This document shows positions 28,302 to 37,310 of a stretch of DNA of 64,000 nucleotides, piece by piece. Below the pieces are notes generated by a model. It was not told the origin of the DNA. It worked only from the letters and a program-made list of their open reading frames with translations, and did no database searches. Numbering within the stretch: the first letter of the stretch is position 1; every line of letters begins with the position of its first letter. A program made the position numbers and the translations under genes. Source of the stretch: Motilimonas eburnea (GTDB lineage Bacteria > Pseudomonadota > Gammaproteobacteria > Enterobacterales > CBDFNC01); contig NZ_JAIMJB010000017.1 of the NCBI RefSeq assembly GCF_021295345.1, positions 1 to 64,000 of the forward strand, written 5' to 3'.

Positions 28302-29306
28302 TTAATCTGTCAAACCTACAATGCGCACCAGCTCGGAAGTACGTGTGGCGTAGCCCATTTCATTGTCATACCAAGCATAGATTTTCACCATGGTGCCACC
28401 GACCACCATGGTCGACAAAGCATCCACCACGGTAGAGCGTTGATCGCCCTTGTAATCAATCGACACTAACGGCTTAGTTTCAAAACCTAAAATACCTTTA
28501 AGCTCACCTTGGGCGGCTTGCTCAAGCAGGCCATTCACCTGCTCAACCGTGGTGTTTTGCTTCACTTGGAAAATAATGTCGGTTAATGACGCATTGGCCA
28601 AAGGCACGCGTACCGCATGGCCATCAATCTTGCCCGCTAATTCCGGGAAAATTTCGATAATGGCCTTGGCCGAGCCCGTGGTGGTTGGGATCAAGCTAAC
28701 ACCACAAGCACGCGCACGGCGTAAATCCTTGTGCGGCGCATCCAAAATGGTTTGGGTGTTGGTTAAGTTATGTATGGTCGTGAAAGACGCGCTTTCAATG
28801 CCTAATTGCTCATGGATCACCTTGACCATAGGCGCAATACAGTTAGTGGTACAAGAAGCCGCCGTAACGATGCGATGTTTTGCAGGATCAAATACGTGTT
28901 CATTCACGCCTACCACAATATTGGCCACGGCTTCATCTTTCACCGGCGCCGACACCACCACGCGTTTGACGCCTTGTGCTAGGTATTGGTTTAAAAATTT
29001 CACATCACGGTGTACGCCGGTCGCTTCAATCACCACATCACAATCCGACCAATCCACCGCGGCGATATCGCGCTGCTGGGTCGTGGCGATACGCTGGCCG
29101 TTAATCACCAAGGCATCATCTTGCGCCTCCACAGCGTGATGCCAGCGCCCTTGAATCGAATCAAACTCCAGCAAATGGGCTAAGGTTGCCGCATCACCCG
29201 CTACATCATTGATTTTGATAAATTCTAATTCCGGCCAGTCGTATGCCGCTCGCATTGCCAAGCGTCCAATTCGACCAAAACCATTTATTCCAACCTTGAT
29301 TGCCAT
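28302..29306 (-). CDS. ArsJ-associated glyceraldehyde-3-phosphate dehydrogenase
   Basis: A 334-aa NAD-dependent GAPDH. It has the N-terminal GFGRIGR Rossmann motif (8-14), the catalytic ASCTTNC near residue 152 with its partner histidine further on, and the YDNEMGY C-terminal motif. In ars operons this enzyme uses arsenate to form 1-arseno-3-phosphoglycerate for ArsJ export, while the glycolytic GAPDH is encoded elsewhere. The start at 29306 follows AAGGA; the frame extends upstream without another good start. It is 34 bases downstream of arsR. Confidence 0.94.
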   Translation of the reverse strand: MAIKVGINGFGRIGRLAMRAAYDWPELEFIKINDVAGDAATLAHLLEFDSIQGRWHHAVEAQDDALVINGQRIATTQQRDIAAVDWSDCDVVIEATGVHRDVKFLNQYLAQGVKRVVVSAPVKDEAVANIVVGVNEHVFDPAKHRIVTAASCTTNCIAPMVKVIHEQLGIESASFTTIHNLTNTQTILDAPHKDLRRARACGVSLIPTTTGSAKAIIEIFPELAGKIDGHAVRVPLANASLTDIIFQVKQNTTVEQVNGLLEQAAQGELKGILGFETKPLVSIDYKGDQRSTVVDALSTMVVGGTMVKIYAWYDNEMGYATRTSELVRIVGLTD

Positions 29307-29340
29307 CTTTATTTCCTTGCTCCGGAAACCCCGGATTGAT

Positions 29341-29700
29341 TTATTGTGGTGCACAGCAATTGGTTTGCTGTGCTAGTTGTTGTAATTTTTCGGGCGCAAC
29401 GCCATAACGCTCTGCAAGCACGTTTTGTTGATTAAGCTGCTGTAAAAGCTGTATCAACCAACCAGGTAGTGCAAGGCTCAATTGGTAATAAACCCATTGC
29501 CCTTGACGCTCGGTGGTGACCACCCCCGTTTGTCGCAATAATGCCAAATGACGTGAGATCTTGGGCTGACTTAGGGCCAGCACATGGGTAAATTCACACA
29601 CACACAGTGGCCCGTATTGCGCCAATAGTAATAAGCTGCATAACCGCGTTTCATCGGCCAGCAATTTAAACTGCTCATGCTCTAACATACGGATATCCAT
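29341..29700 (-). CDS. arsR: ArsR-family arsenic-responsive repressor
   Basis: A 119-aa winged-helix repressor heading the ars operon. It has the CVCEF metal-binding helix (As(III)-thiolate site), the recognition helix SQPKISRHLALLR, and a C-terminal CC pair. Arsenite binding releases it from the operator. Start choice: ATG at 29700, or 29688 by which MLEHEQ would begin. The second is attractive because the near-perfect dyad ATACGGATATCCATAT (29687-29702) would then be leader DNA and a possible operator. It is divergent from a chemoreceptor gene. Confidence 0.9.
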   Translation of the reverse strand: MDIRMLEHEQFKLLADETRLCSLLLLAQYGPLCVCEFTHVLALSQPKISRHLALLRQTGVVTTERQGQWVYYQLSLALPGWLIQLLQQLNQQNVLAERYGVAPEKLQQLAQQTNCCAPQ

Positions 29701-29702
29701 AT
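29687..29702. promoter_or_regulatory. candidate ArsR operator dyad
   Basis: ATACGGAT / ATCCATAT is symmetric at seven of eight positions and overlaps the likely arsR start. Autoregulation is normal for ArsR proteins, but the site is assigned by position and symmetry only. Confidence 0.35.
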
Positions 29703-29846
29703 ATAACAATAGAACGAAAGAGTAGCAAACCTGCACACATGGCACAACGGCTCAGCACCACTGACATAAATAATTCATATCATATTGCGCGAATCATCAA
29801 ATAAACATCAGGTTTCTTTCAGGTCAGTTAAGCTGCTCTATGCTTA

Positions 29847-31859
29847 ATGAATATGTCACCAACGGAATTTAGCAGCATGCGCTTGAGTATTGTGCAGCGA
29901 ACCATCGCTGGGTTTGTGATCATGTTTATACTGCTGGCTCTTTTAGGGGGGATCAGCTATTTCAACACCACGGCCATCAATCTTAGTTTGAATAAGGTTA
30001 CCCAAGAAACCACGCCTTTGGTGGTATCCAGCACAGCACTCAAGCAAGCCCTACTTAATAACAATTTAAGCTACCTTAAGTTTAGAACCACAGATGTTGC
30101 CGATGAGCTCGACGCATACCAGCATAGCTTTACTAAGGAGCAACAAGCGTTTGAGCAAATCAGTCAACAACTCAGTACCAGTGAAGCCCTTGACCCCAGT
30201 TTACAAGGGAACTTTAGCGATCTACAAAGCGCCGCCGGACGCTACTTTGAATTAGCGAATCAAATATTAACAGAGCATCGCAACTTGGTTTCCACCCAAA
30301 CGACCTTGCAGTCATTACGCAGTGAATTTGTTAAACACGAAGATCAATTTCAACAAGTCACCTTATTATTGCTAAGTGAAACAGCCAGTAAGCGTTCACA
30401 ACGTAACAAGGCAGAGCGCGTGACCAGTGGTATCGCCAGAGACTTACGTGAAATCAGGCAAGCCACTGTTAAAACTGATTTACCCAAACTACAAGCAGCC
30501 CTGACTAAAGATATCGAAAAAGCACTCGCAGGGGCTAAACGCATCAAGGTAGACGAAGGGGTGATCATTCGCTTTAGCAAAGCCGTAGAAAAACTGGCCA
30601 GCATCAGTATCTCGCAGCGCGGTTTGCTGCCTTTAATGATGCAGCAACAGCAACAAGAGCGCGCCATTGCTGAGCTGATTAATCAAGCGGATCAACAAAT
30701 GCAGCTGGTTGATGAATTATTAGGTAGCTTTACCCAACAAGCCGAGTCTGAAGCCAACTTAGCAACGACCACAGCCGACAAAGCCGTGAAAACCGCCGTG
30801 ATGTACATCATAGGGGTTACCTTAGTGTCAGCCGCCGTTGCTGCCATTATCGGCTTTACCGTTGCGCGCAGCATTCATAAACCTCTTGCATTAATCGCGC
30901 CGGTATTAAAGGCCATGAGCACAGGCAACATGACACAAAGGGTTAACTACCAGTCTAGCGATGAATTTGGTGCATTAGCCGATTCCCTGAATACCCTCGT
31001 TGACAGCATGGCTGATGTGCTCAGCAAGATCAGCCAAGGCTCAGAGCAACTGGTGCAAGAAGCCAATACCGCCGCAGACATCAGTGAGCGCACCATGGCG
31101 AGAGTGGGTGAGCAAAAAAATCAAACCGATCAAGTGGCCACTGCCATTTCTGAAATGGAAGTCAGTGTTGGCGAAGTCTTTAGATCCACCGAAAACACCC
31201 TTTCTGAAGTCACCTTAGCTAACGAGGACACCAGTAATGGCCGCAGCTTAGTGGCCAAAAATCGAGATCTCACTGAACAGTTAGCACAATCAATCGATCA
31301 AGCGGTGCAAATCACGCGCAAACTTGAAGAATTCAGCAGCAACATAGGCAGCATACTCGATGTTATCCGCGGCATTGCTGACCAGACCAACTTACTGGCG
31401 CTCAATGCCGCTATCGAAGCAGCCCGCGCAGGTGAGCAAGGTCGAGGGTTTGCCGTGGTGGCTGATGAGGTGAGAACCCTCGCCACTCGGACACAGCAGT
31501 CCACGGTTGAAATTCAATCCATGATAGAAAACCTGCAACTCAGCTCACAGCAAGTGGCAAGTGTGATGCATCAAAGCCAAGACCAAACCAATCTGTGCGT
31601 TGAGCAGACCCGCTTAACCGATGCCGCATTACAAGCGGTCGTAACACGCATGGAAGCTATCAAAGAAATGAGTGTACACGTTGCCCATGCAACCGAAGAA
31701 CAAATCGCGGTAAGCCAAGACATAGCTAAAAACATCAATGGCATTACAGAAGTGGCATTAGAAACCGAAAGAGAAGCCAGTGATTCAGCCAAAATCAGTG
31801 AAGTATTAGCTCAACTCATTGAGCAACAAAGGCATTTAATCAGCCGTTTTAAAGTGTAA
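29847..31859 (+). CDS. methyl-accepting chemotaxis protein, paired with a binding protein
   Basis: A 670-aa chemoreceptor. Transmembrane helix 1 is at about 20-42 and helix 2 at about 315-338, bracketing a large helical periplasmic domain of about 270 residues (HBM/4HB-like). HAMP and the signalling coiled coil follow, with the [18 protein letters not shown] tip near residue 510. The next gene, 67 bases on, encodes a sugar-type periplasmic binding protein with no permease, so the pair may form an indirect-sensing unit, with ligand-loaded binding protein docking on the receptor. The start may be 29847 or the ATG at 29877; neither has a strong ribosome site. Confidence 0.92.
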   Translation: MNMSPTEFSSMRLSIVQRTIAGFVIMFILLALLGGISYFNTTAINLSLNKVTQETTPLVVSSTALKQALLNNNLSYLKFRTTDVADELDAYQHSFTKEQQAFEQISQQLSTSEALDPSLQGNFSDLQSAAGRYFELANQILTEHRNLVSTQTTLQSLRSEFVKHEDQFQQVTLLLLSETASKRSQRNKAERVTSGIARDLREIRQATVKTDLPKLQAALTKDIEKALAGAKRIKVDEGVIIRFSKAVEKLASISISQRGLLPLMMQQQQQERAIAELINQADQQMQLVDELLGSFTQQAESEANLATTTADKAVKTAVMYIIGVTLVSAAVAAIIGFTVARSIHKPLALIAPVLKAMSTGNMTQRVNYQSSDEFGALADSLNTLVDSMADVLSKISQGSEQLVQEANTAADISERTMARVGEQKNQTDQVATAISEMEVSVGEVFRSTENTLSEVTLANEDTSNGRSLVAKNRDLTEQLAQSIDQAVQITRKLEEFSSNIGSILDVIRGIADQTNLLALNAAIEAARAGEQGRGFAVVADEVRTLATRTQQSTVEIQSMIENLQLSSQQVASVMHQSQDQTNLCVEQTRLTDAALQAVVTRMEAIKEMSVHVAHATEEQIAVSQDIAKNINGITEVALETEREASDSAKISEVLAQLIEQQRHLISRFKV

Positions 31860-31926
31860 CAGTGGCCTTATTGCCTCATTCAATGAGCAATAAGGAATGA
31901 TTAACCAGCCCAAGAAGGGGTTCGTA

Positions 31927-33162
31927 ATGAAGTCTAAGACCTTGCCATATGCTATTGGCACATCCTTGTTATTAGCGGCCTCCATTGCCAATGCAGGCTC
32001 TATTACCATCGAAAGTTGGCGTGAAGATGCCGCAATTTGGAACGATGTTATCATTCCGGCTTTCAATGCCAAACATCCCGATATCAAAGTCACTTTCGTG
32101 CACACCAATGCCACCGACTATAATGACACCCTCAATAAAAAGCTTGCCGAGGGAAGCGCCGGTGATCTAATCACTTGTCGGCCCTTCGATGATTCCCTGA
32201 AATTATTTGAGGCTGGGTATCTCAAAGACATTACCGAGTTAGATGGCATGGGTAACTTCCCTAATTTTGCCAAAGCGGCTTGGCAAACCGATAACGGCGC
32301 CCAATCATTCTGCTTGCCAATGGCATCGGTGATCCATGGCTTTTTCTACAACAAAACCATTTTTAACGAGCTAGGGCTTGCCCAGCCAAAAACCAACGAC
32401 GAGTTTTATGCTGCCCTTGAAAAAATTAAAAGCAGCGGCAAATACACCCCGATTGCGATGGGTACCAAGGACAAATGGGAAGCCGCCACCATGGGGTTCC
32501 AAAACATAGGGCCCAACTATTGGCAAGGTGAAGACGGACGTCTCGCCCTGATTGACGGCGACGAGAAGTTTAGCGACCCTCAATATGTGCAAGTATTTGA
32601 ACAACTTGCTAAATGGGGCCCTTACATGGGAGAAGGCTACCAAGATCGCAGTTACAATGATGCTATCGCTTTGTTTGCAGATCAAAAAGCAGCCATCTAT
32701 CCTGCGGGATCTTGGGATATCGCCGCATTTAATACCAAACTTGATCTTGGTGTGTTTATGCCGCCCGTCGCCAAAGCCGATGACGAGTGCTATATCAGTG
32801 ATCACACGGACATTGGTGTCGGCATTAATGCCAAAAGCGCGAATATCAAGGACGCAGAAACCTTCCTAAAATGGATGACAACAGGCGAGTTTGCTGCCAT
32901 CTATACCAATGCTCTGCCCGGTTTCTTCTCGTTATCTAATCACTTTATCGACGTAGATGATCCTACCGCCAAAGCGATGATCGCATGGCGCGATAGCTGT
33001 GATTCAACCATCAGAAACTCTTACCAAATCCTTAATCGCGGCGAGCCTAGCCTAGAGCTCGAAATTTGGGAAACCAGTATTGGTGTACTCAATGGCACCA
33101 TGGCGCCCAATGATGCCGCCCAGCGTCTGCAAAAAGGCATGGATGCTTGGTATAAACCTTAA
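31927..33162 (+). CDS. orphan extracellular solute-binding protein (family 1)
   Basis: A 411-aa periplasmic protein of the sugar/glycerol-phosphate binding (SBP family 1, UgpB/MalE-like) group. The signal peptide ends with NAG at about residue 23; the two-domain fold follows, with conserved GFFYNKTIFNELGL and the AIYPAGSWDI hinge segment. Four cysteines may make disulfides. GAAGGGG precedes the ATG at 31927. No permease or ATPase gene accompanies it, and the ABC genes after it belong to a different (amino-acid) family with their own binding protein. Its position right after a chemoreceptor suggests chemotactic rather than transport duty. Confidence 0.88.
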   Translation: MKSKTLPYAIGTSLLLAASIANAGSITIESWREDAAIWNDVIIPAFNAKHPDIKVTFVHTNATDYNDTLNKKLAEGSAGDLITCRPFDDSLKLFEAGYLKDITELDGMGNFPNFAKAAWQTDNGAQSFCLPMASVIHGFFYNKTIFNELGLAQPKTNDEFYAALEKIKSSGKYTPIAMGTKDKWEAATMGFQNIGPNYWQGEDGRLALIDGDEKFSDPQYVQVFEQLAKWGPYMGEGYQDRSYNDAIALFADQKAAIYPAGSWDIAAFNTKLDLGVFMPPVAKADDECYISDHTDIGVGINAKSANIKDAETFLKWMTTGEFAAIYTNALPGFFSLSNHFIDVDDPTAKAMIAWRDSCDSTIRNSYQILNRGEPSLELEIWETSIGVLNGTMAPNDAAQRLQKGMDAWYKP

Positions 33163-33475
33163 TTCCATTTAGCTCCATCAGGTGCAAGAAGTTATTCATT
33201 TGCTGATTAGCTTCTTGCCACCCCCGGCTCATGATTTTCAGTTCGAAGCAAGTAAGTGACACTACTCAGCCTGACTTCCCAAGTTACTCGGTTACCCTCC
33301 ATACCTCACCGCATCACCACCTTACAACAGAGAAATATTTGACTATTTTATCGCCATAAAGTAGTGCTTTATTTAATGACTTATATAATAATTAGTTATC
33401 TAAAACTGTATTCTAATTACTTTTTAGACTTTAATATAACCAGAATAACCTAATTTAGACAAAGAGACTGCAACC
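33163..33475. other. intergenic region before the amino-acid ABC operon
   Basis: 313 bases, no gene. An imperfect hairpin (GCAAGAAG / CTTCTTGC, long loop) lies at about 33185-33220. Bases 33335-33460 are very A/T-rich, with repeated TAATTA and TTTAGAC-like words that look like promoter/operator sequence for the ABC operon. No specific regulator can be named. Confidence 0.4.
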
Positions 33476-34234
33476 ATGACAACACGCTTTTCACGTATGC
33501 TAGCTATTACGTTAGCCGCGCTCAGTTTTATGACCAGCCCCGTTTTCGCCCAAGACACCATCAAGGTCGGCATGTCGGGCCGCTACTTCCCTTTCACTTT
33601 TGTACAAAAAGATCAGCTGCAAGGTTTTGAAGTGGATGTATGGAATGAAATCGGTAAACGCGCCGATCTAAAAGTGGAATACAAAACCGCCAATTTTTCC
33701 GGTTTATTTGGCATGTTAGAAGCAGGACATATCGACACCATCTCTAACCAAATCACCATGACCGATGAGCGCCTCGCTAAATATGATTTCGCCCAAGCTT
33801 ATGTGGTGGATGGCGCACAAATTGTGGTGAAAAAAGGCCGTGAAGATATCAGCTCAATCGCCGACCTAAAGGGTAAAAAAGTCGCGGTCAACCTTGGTAG
33901 TAACTTCGAGCAACTATTGCGCCAAGCGGATCCAGACAAGGAAATTAACATCATCACTTACGATGCTGGCTTTGAACAAGATGTGGTATTAGGTCGCACC
34001 GATGCCTTTGTCATGGATCGCGTGTCTTCGGCGCAGCTAATTAAAAAGTCGGGTTTACCCCTACAGCTAGCGGGTGAACCTTTTGCTACCATCAAAAATG
34101 CCATGCCGTTTGTGAAATCTGAAGCAAACCAAGCCTTGATCGCAAAAGTGAACCAGGCTTTAACCAGCATGAAAGAGGATGGCACCTTAACGCAAATTTC
34201 TATCAAGTGGTTTGACGCCGACATTACCCAATAA
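33476..34234 (+). CDS. polar amino-acid (cystine-type) ABC transporter binding protein
   Basis: A 252-aa periplasmic receptor. The signal peptide ends with VFAQ near residue 26. The SBP_bac_3 fold follows, with GRYFPFTF, the EVDVWNEIGKR segment and TMTDERLAKYDF, close to cystine-binding FliY/TcyJ-type proteins. It captures an amino acid for the permease and ATPase that follow at 15 bases and with a 4-base overlap. Cystine is the best guess for the substrate; other polar amino acids are possible. Confidence 0.9.
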   Translation: MTTRFSRMLAITLAALSFMTSPVFAQDTIKVGMSGRYFPFTFVQKDQLQGFEVDVWNEIGKRADLKVEYKTANFSGLFGMLEAGHIDTISNQITMTDERLAKYDFAQAYVVDGAQIVVKKGREDISSIADLKGKKVAVNLGSNFEQLLRQADPDKEINIITYDAGFEQDVVLGRTDAFVMDRVSSAQLIKKSGLPLQLAGEPFATIKNAMPFVKSEANQALIAKVNQALTSMKEDGTLTQISIKWFDADITQ

Positions 34235-34248
34235 AGGAGAGCACACCG

Positions 34249-34920
34249 TTGAACTTTGATTTTATCTACACCTTAGAGCTGTTTCCGATACTGCTCAAGT
34301 ATTTGGGCGTCACCATGCAAATGGCGCTGATTGGCTTTGTCATTGCCTTGGTCTTGGCAGTTGCGATTGCCGTTGTGCGTGTATTTGCGGTGCCCGTATT
34401 AAATCAAGTTGCAATTGTGTTTATCTCTTTTTTTCGTGGTACGCCGTTGTTAGTGCAACTGTTTTTGCTCTACTACGGCTTACCACAAGTATTTCCTTGG
34501 TTGGTGGGCCTAGATGCGTTTAGCGCTGCCGTTATCGGTCTGTCGCTGCACTTTTCGGCCTACATGGCGGAGAGCATTCGCGCCGCCATCTTAGGTGTTG
34601 ACCGTAGCCAAATGGAAGCCAGCTTAAGCATTGGCATGACCAAGCTGCAAGCCATGCAGCGCATTATTTTGCCCCAAGCGGCCCGCGTCGCGTCACCTTC
34701 TTTGATGAACTATTTTATCGACATGATCAAAAGCACTTCGCTGGCATTTACCTTAGGGGTAGCCGAGATTATGTCGAAAGCGCAAATGGAAGCCTCATCT
34801 AGCTTTAAGTTCTTTGAAAGCTTTGTTGCGGTTGCCATTGTTTACTGGGTCGTTGTGGTTATCTTTACTCAGTTACAGCATCGCCTTGAAATTCACCTTA
34901 ACCGAGCCTATGTGAAATGA
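34249..34920 (+). CDS. amino-acid ABC transporter permease
   Basis: A 223-aa inner-membrane permease of the HisM/TcyL group, with five transmembrane helices and the EAA loop ([21 protein letters not shown], cytoplasmic, about 125-145) that contacts the ATPase. It starts with TTG at 34249, supported by AAAGGAGAG at the right distance. The stop overlaps the ATPase start as ATGA, indicating translational coupling. As a single permease gene it presumably forms a homodimer. Confidence 0.93.
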   Translation: MNFDFIYTLELFPILLKYLGVTMQMALIGFVIALVLAVAIAVVRVFAVPVLNQVAIVFISFFRGTPLLVQLFLLYYGLPQVFPWLVGLDAFSAAVIGLSLHFSAYMAESIRAAILGVDRSQMEASLSIGMTKLQAMQRIILPQAARVASPSLMNYFIDMIKSTSLAFTLGVAEIMSKAQMEASSSFKFFESFVAVAIVYWVVVVIFTQLQHRLEIHLNRAYVK

Positions 34921-35654
34921 TCAATGTCTCCAACTTAAGTAAAACCTTTACTAACCACCCAGTGCTTAAGGGCATCGACTTTAGCGTACAACAAGGTGAG
35001 ATAGTGGTGATCATCGGGCCATCGGGCACAGGTAAATCGACCCTATTGCGCTGCCTTAATTACCTTGAAACACCGACCACAGGCACCATCCAAATTGGCC
35101 CTATTAAAGTCGAGGCAGGACATGCCAGTAGCAAACAAATAACCCAATTGCGCCAGCAGAGTAGTTTTGTGTTTCAAAACTACGCCTTGTTTGCCAATAA
35201 AACCGCCCTTGAAAATGTTGCCGAAGGCTTGATGACGGTCTGGAAGGAGCCAAAGCAACAAGCGCTTGCCACCAGTATGAAAATATTAGAGCAAGTCGGC
35301 TTAGGCGATAAAGCGCACCAGTACCCAGCACAACTTTCTGGAGGGCAACAGCAGCGTGTTGGCATTGCCCGAGCCATGGCGGCCAAAGGCGAAGTGATCT
35401 TATTTGACGAGCCCACTTCGGCTCTCGATCCCGAATGGGTTGATGAAGTATTGGCCGTGATGAAGCAGCTCGCCCGCAGCAAGCAAACCATGATAGTCGT
35501 CACCCACGAAATGCAATTTGCCCGTGAAGTGGCCGATAAGATCATCTTTATGGAAGGTGGCCATATCGTAGAGCAAGGCCCACCCGAGCAGCTATTTAAC
35601 GCACCGCAAAGTGAACGCACTCGCGCCTTTTTAGCCAGAGCAATGAAAGGTTAG
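34917..35654 (+). CDS. amino-acid ABC transporter ATP-binding protein
   Basis: A 245-aa cytoplasmic ATPase. Walker [10 protein letters not shown] is near residue 33, the signature LSGGQQQR near 140, Walker [14 protein letters not shown] near 160 and the H-loop VTHEM near 195. It is of the GlnQ/TcyN type. Third gene of the operon, overlapping the permease by four bases. Confidence 0.95.
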   Translation: MINVSNLSKTFTNHPVLKGIDFSVQQGEIVVIIGPSGTGKSTLLRCLNYLETPTTGTIQIGPIKVEAGHASSKQITQLRQQSSFVFQNYALFANKTALENVAEGLMTVWKEPKQQALATSMKILEQVGLGDKAHQYPAQLSGGQQQRVGIARAMAAKGEVILFDEPTSALDPEWVDEVLAVMKQLARSKQTMIVVTHEMQFAREVADKIIFMEGGHIVEQGPPEQLFNAPQSERTRAFLARAMKG

Positions 35655-35708
35655 CTCAACCAAGATACAGAGCGTGATAGCAGTTGGTTTCTTTGTTAAC
35701 ATCTAACC

Positions 35709-36500
35709 ATGACCACACAGCGCTTATCTCGCCTTCATCAGCCCCATTTTCGCAGTGGCCCGGATCACCGTCAGGGCCTAGATGCTAGCTTTCAAGATAT
35801 TCAGCACAATTTTGCCTTTGCCACCATTAAGGTTGGCCGCTGGGTGAGCGCACAAGAGCAACAAATCGCAGCAAACCTCATTTTTGATGCCCTGTCTGAT
35901 CTGGCCGCCATACTCAACTTGCCCAACCAAGCCATAGGGTTAAGGCAGCAGCTCAACTTTGCTTTTGGCACAGGTGGCCAAAGCGGCGTCCAAGCCCATT
36001 ATGCGCCTCATAGTCGCACCCTCGCCCTAGCCAAAAATGCAGGAGCAGGCGCACTGGCTCATGAATTTTGGCATGCCTTTGATCACTACATTACCGACAA
36101 GCTGTTTGCCCCGCCCCACTATAAGTTTGCATCAGATACTTGGCTGAATAAAAACAAGATAATTCCACATGCTTTAAATGAGGCCTTAGCAACTTGCTTT
36201 CGCTGTGTGCTGCTATCACCTTGTGGCAAGCAAGCTTCTGGCTACACCCAGACCGCCATTGCACTCGATAAGCAGCTACAGCAGCTATATTACAGCCGAC
36301 CGACCGAGCTAATGGCACGGGCTTTTGAAGCCTTTGTGCAAGATCACCCTCATATATCTAACCGATATCTGGTCTCTGGTACAAAACAAACGGAATTAGC
36401 TAAGGTAGGGATTTATCCTTTAGCAAAGCATCGTGATGAGATAGCCCAGGCATTTAAGCTGTATTTTTATCAATTAGGGTTTGCGCTAAAACAACGTTAG
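35709..36500 (+). CDS. CLCA_X-like zincin-fold protein
   Basis: A 263-aa protein with no signal peptide. The metal motif HEFWHAFDH (HExxH) is at about residues 118-126, and a downstream glutamate in RPTELMARAFEAF (about 199-211) may be the third ligand, as in gluzincins. The layout matches what I recall as the CLCA_X / large polyvalent protein-associated domain 1 family, otherwise seen inside very large phage or plasmid polyproteins. Here it is a stand-alone gene. The substrate and role are unknown. It is convergent with the small secreted pair and close behind the ABC operon, but with its own start. Confidence 0.7.
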   Translation: MTTQRLSRLHQPHFRSGPDHRQGLDASFQDIQHNFAFATIKVGRWVSAQEQQIAANLIFDALSDLAAILNLPNQAIGLRQQLNFAFGTGGQSGVQAHYAPHSRTLALAKNAGAGALAHEFWHAFDHYITDKLFAPPHYKFASDTWLNKNKIIPHALNEALATCFRCVLLSPCGKQASGYTQTAIALDKQLQQLYYSRPTELMARAFEAFVQDHPHISNRYLVSGTKQTELAKVGIYPLAKHRDEIAQAFKLYFYQLGFALKQR

Positions 36501-36862
36501 TACAAGGTAATCAGCTTATCTTTCGCGGGCGTGCCCTGCTTGTAAGGCTGCACGCGCCAAATAGCCCCATGAGGCTTATTACCTTGATAATCACTACACT
36601 GCAGGGAAGGTTCATGGAAGTTTGCATCGGCGATCAGAAATGGTCGACCTTGCTCCTTGGCGGCCAGCACCATCCATACTACATCTTGCCTAAATCTAAG
36701 CTGGCAAATCAAAAAGCCATCCACTCGACTTTGCACCGAGACAACCAAGCCTTGCTCTTCACGTGTTTTTTTAAGATATACCTGATCTTTACTATAAATG
36801 GCACTGTGCACGGGGGCGCACAAGTTGACACTTAACAACAACCCAACAATCAGCTTAAACAT
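36497..36862 (-). CDS. small secreted protein, paralogue of its neighbour
   Basis: A 121-aa protein, function unrecognised. A signal peptide (1-20, ending VHSA) leads to a compact domain of about 100 residues with two cysteines (near 53 and 89), probably a disulfide. It shares with the upstream gene product the pattern V-Q-x-R-V near 45-48, I/L-C near 53, and the C-terminal WRVQPYxxGTPAKDKLI. The genes are 15 bases apart on the same strand and must be an operon. The four last bases overlap the convergent zincin gene end. Confidence 0.75.
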   Translation of the reverse strand: MFKLIVGLLLSVNLCAPVHSAIYSKDQVYLKKTREEQGLVVSVQSRVDGFLICQLRFRQDVVWMVLAAKEQGRPFLIADANFHEPSLQCSDYQGNKPHGAIWRVQPYKQGTPAKDKLITLY

Positions 36863-36877
36863 ATGCCCTCTATCTGT

Positions 36878-37240
36878 TTAAAGCACCTTAATAATCTTAT
36901 TCTTAGTTGGAATACCATATCGAAAAGGCTGAACTCGCCACATTTTGCCCGGCTCCTTACGCCCTTCGTAGGGTCGACAAGCAAACGAGCCTTCATAATA
37001 TTTGGCCTTAGGCAGCAATAAAGGTTGGCTTTGCCCAGCAGGCGGTATCACTAACCAAACCTTATCTTGTAGATAGCGCACATGACATAATAAATCTTCA
37101 TTAACCCGGTTTTGAATCGTGACTATCATGCCTCTGTCGTCAAAACTTTTACTAAACGAGGCTTGGTCACTACTGAATGTCATGGCACTCGCAGGAAAGC
37201 TACAGCAAATTAAACACAGTACTAAACGCAGCATCAACAC
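36878..37240 (-). CDS. small secreted protein, paralogue of its neighbour
   Basis: A 120-aa exported protein of unknown function. A signal peptide (1-19, ending ASA) is followed by the same domain as its downstream partner: two cysteines, IQNRV, and C-terminal WRVQPFRYGIPTKNKII. Identity between the two is about 35-40% by eye, consistent with an old tandem duplication with both copies kept intact. Confidence 0.75.
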   Translation of the reverse strand: MLMLRLVLCLICCSFPASAMTFSSDQASFSKSFDDRGMIVTIQNRVNEDLLCHVRYLQDKVWLVIPPAGQSQPLLLPKAKYYEGSFACRPYEGRKEPGKMWRVQPFRYGIPTKNKIIKVL

Positions 37241-37250
37241 TACCTACGAA

Positions 37251-37280
37251 AAACAAAAACAGGCTCACATTGAGCCTGTT
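37251..37280 (-). terminator. rho-independent terminator after the DUF4397 gene
   Basis: Ten-base stem AACAGGCTCA / TGAGCCTGTT with a three-base loop; on the minus strand it is followed by TTTGTTTTT. It lies 31 bases past the stop of the lipoprotein gene. Confidence 0.85.
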
Positions 37281-37310
37281 TAAGTTTAAAGCATTGAGCG
37301 TAAAAGTCGA

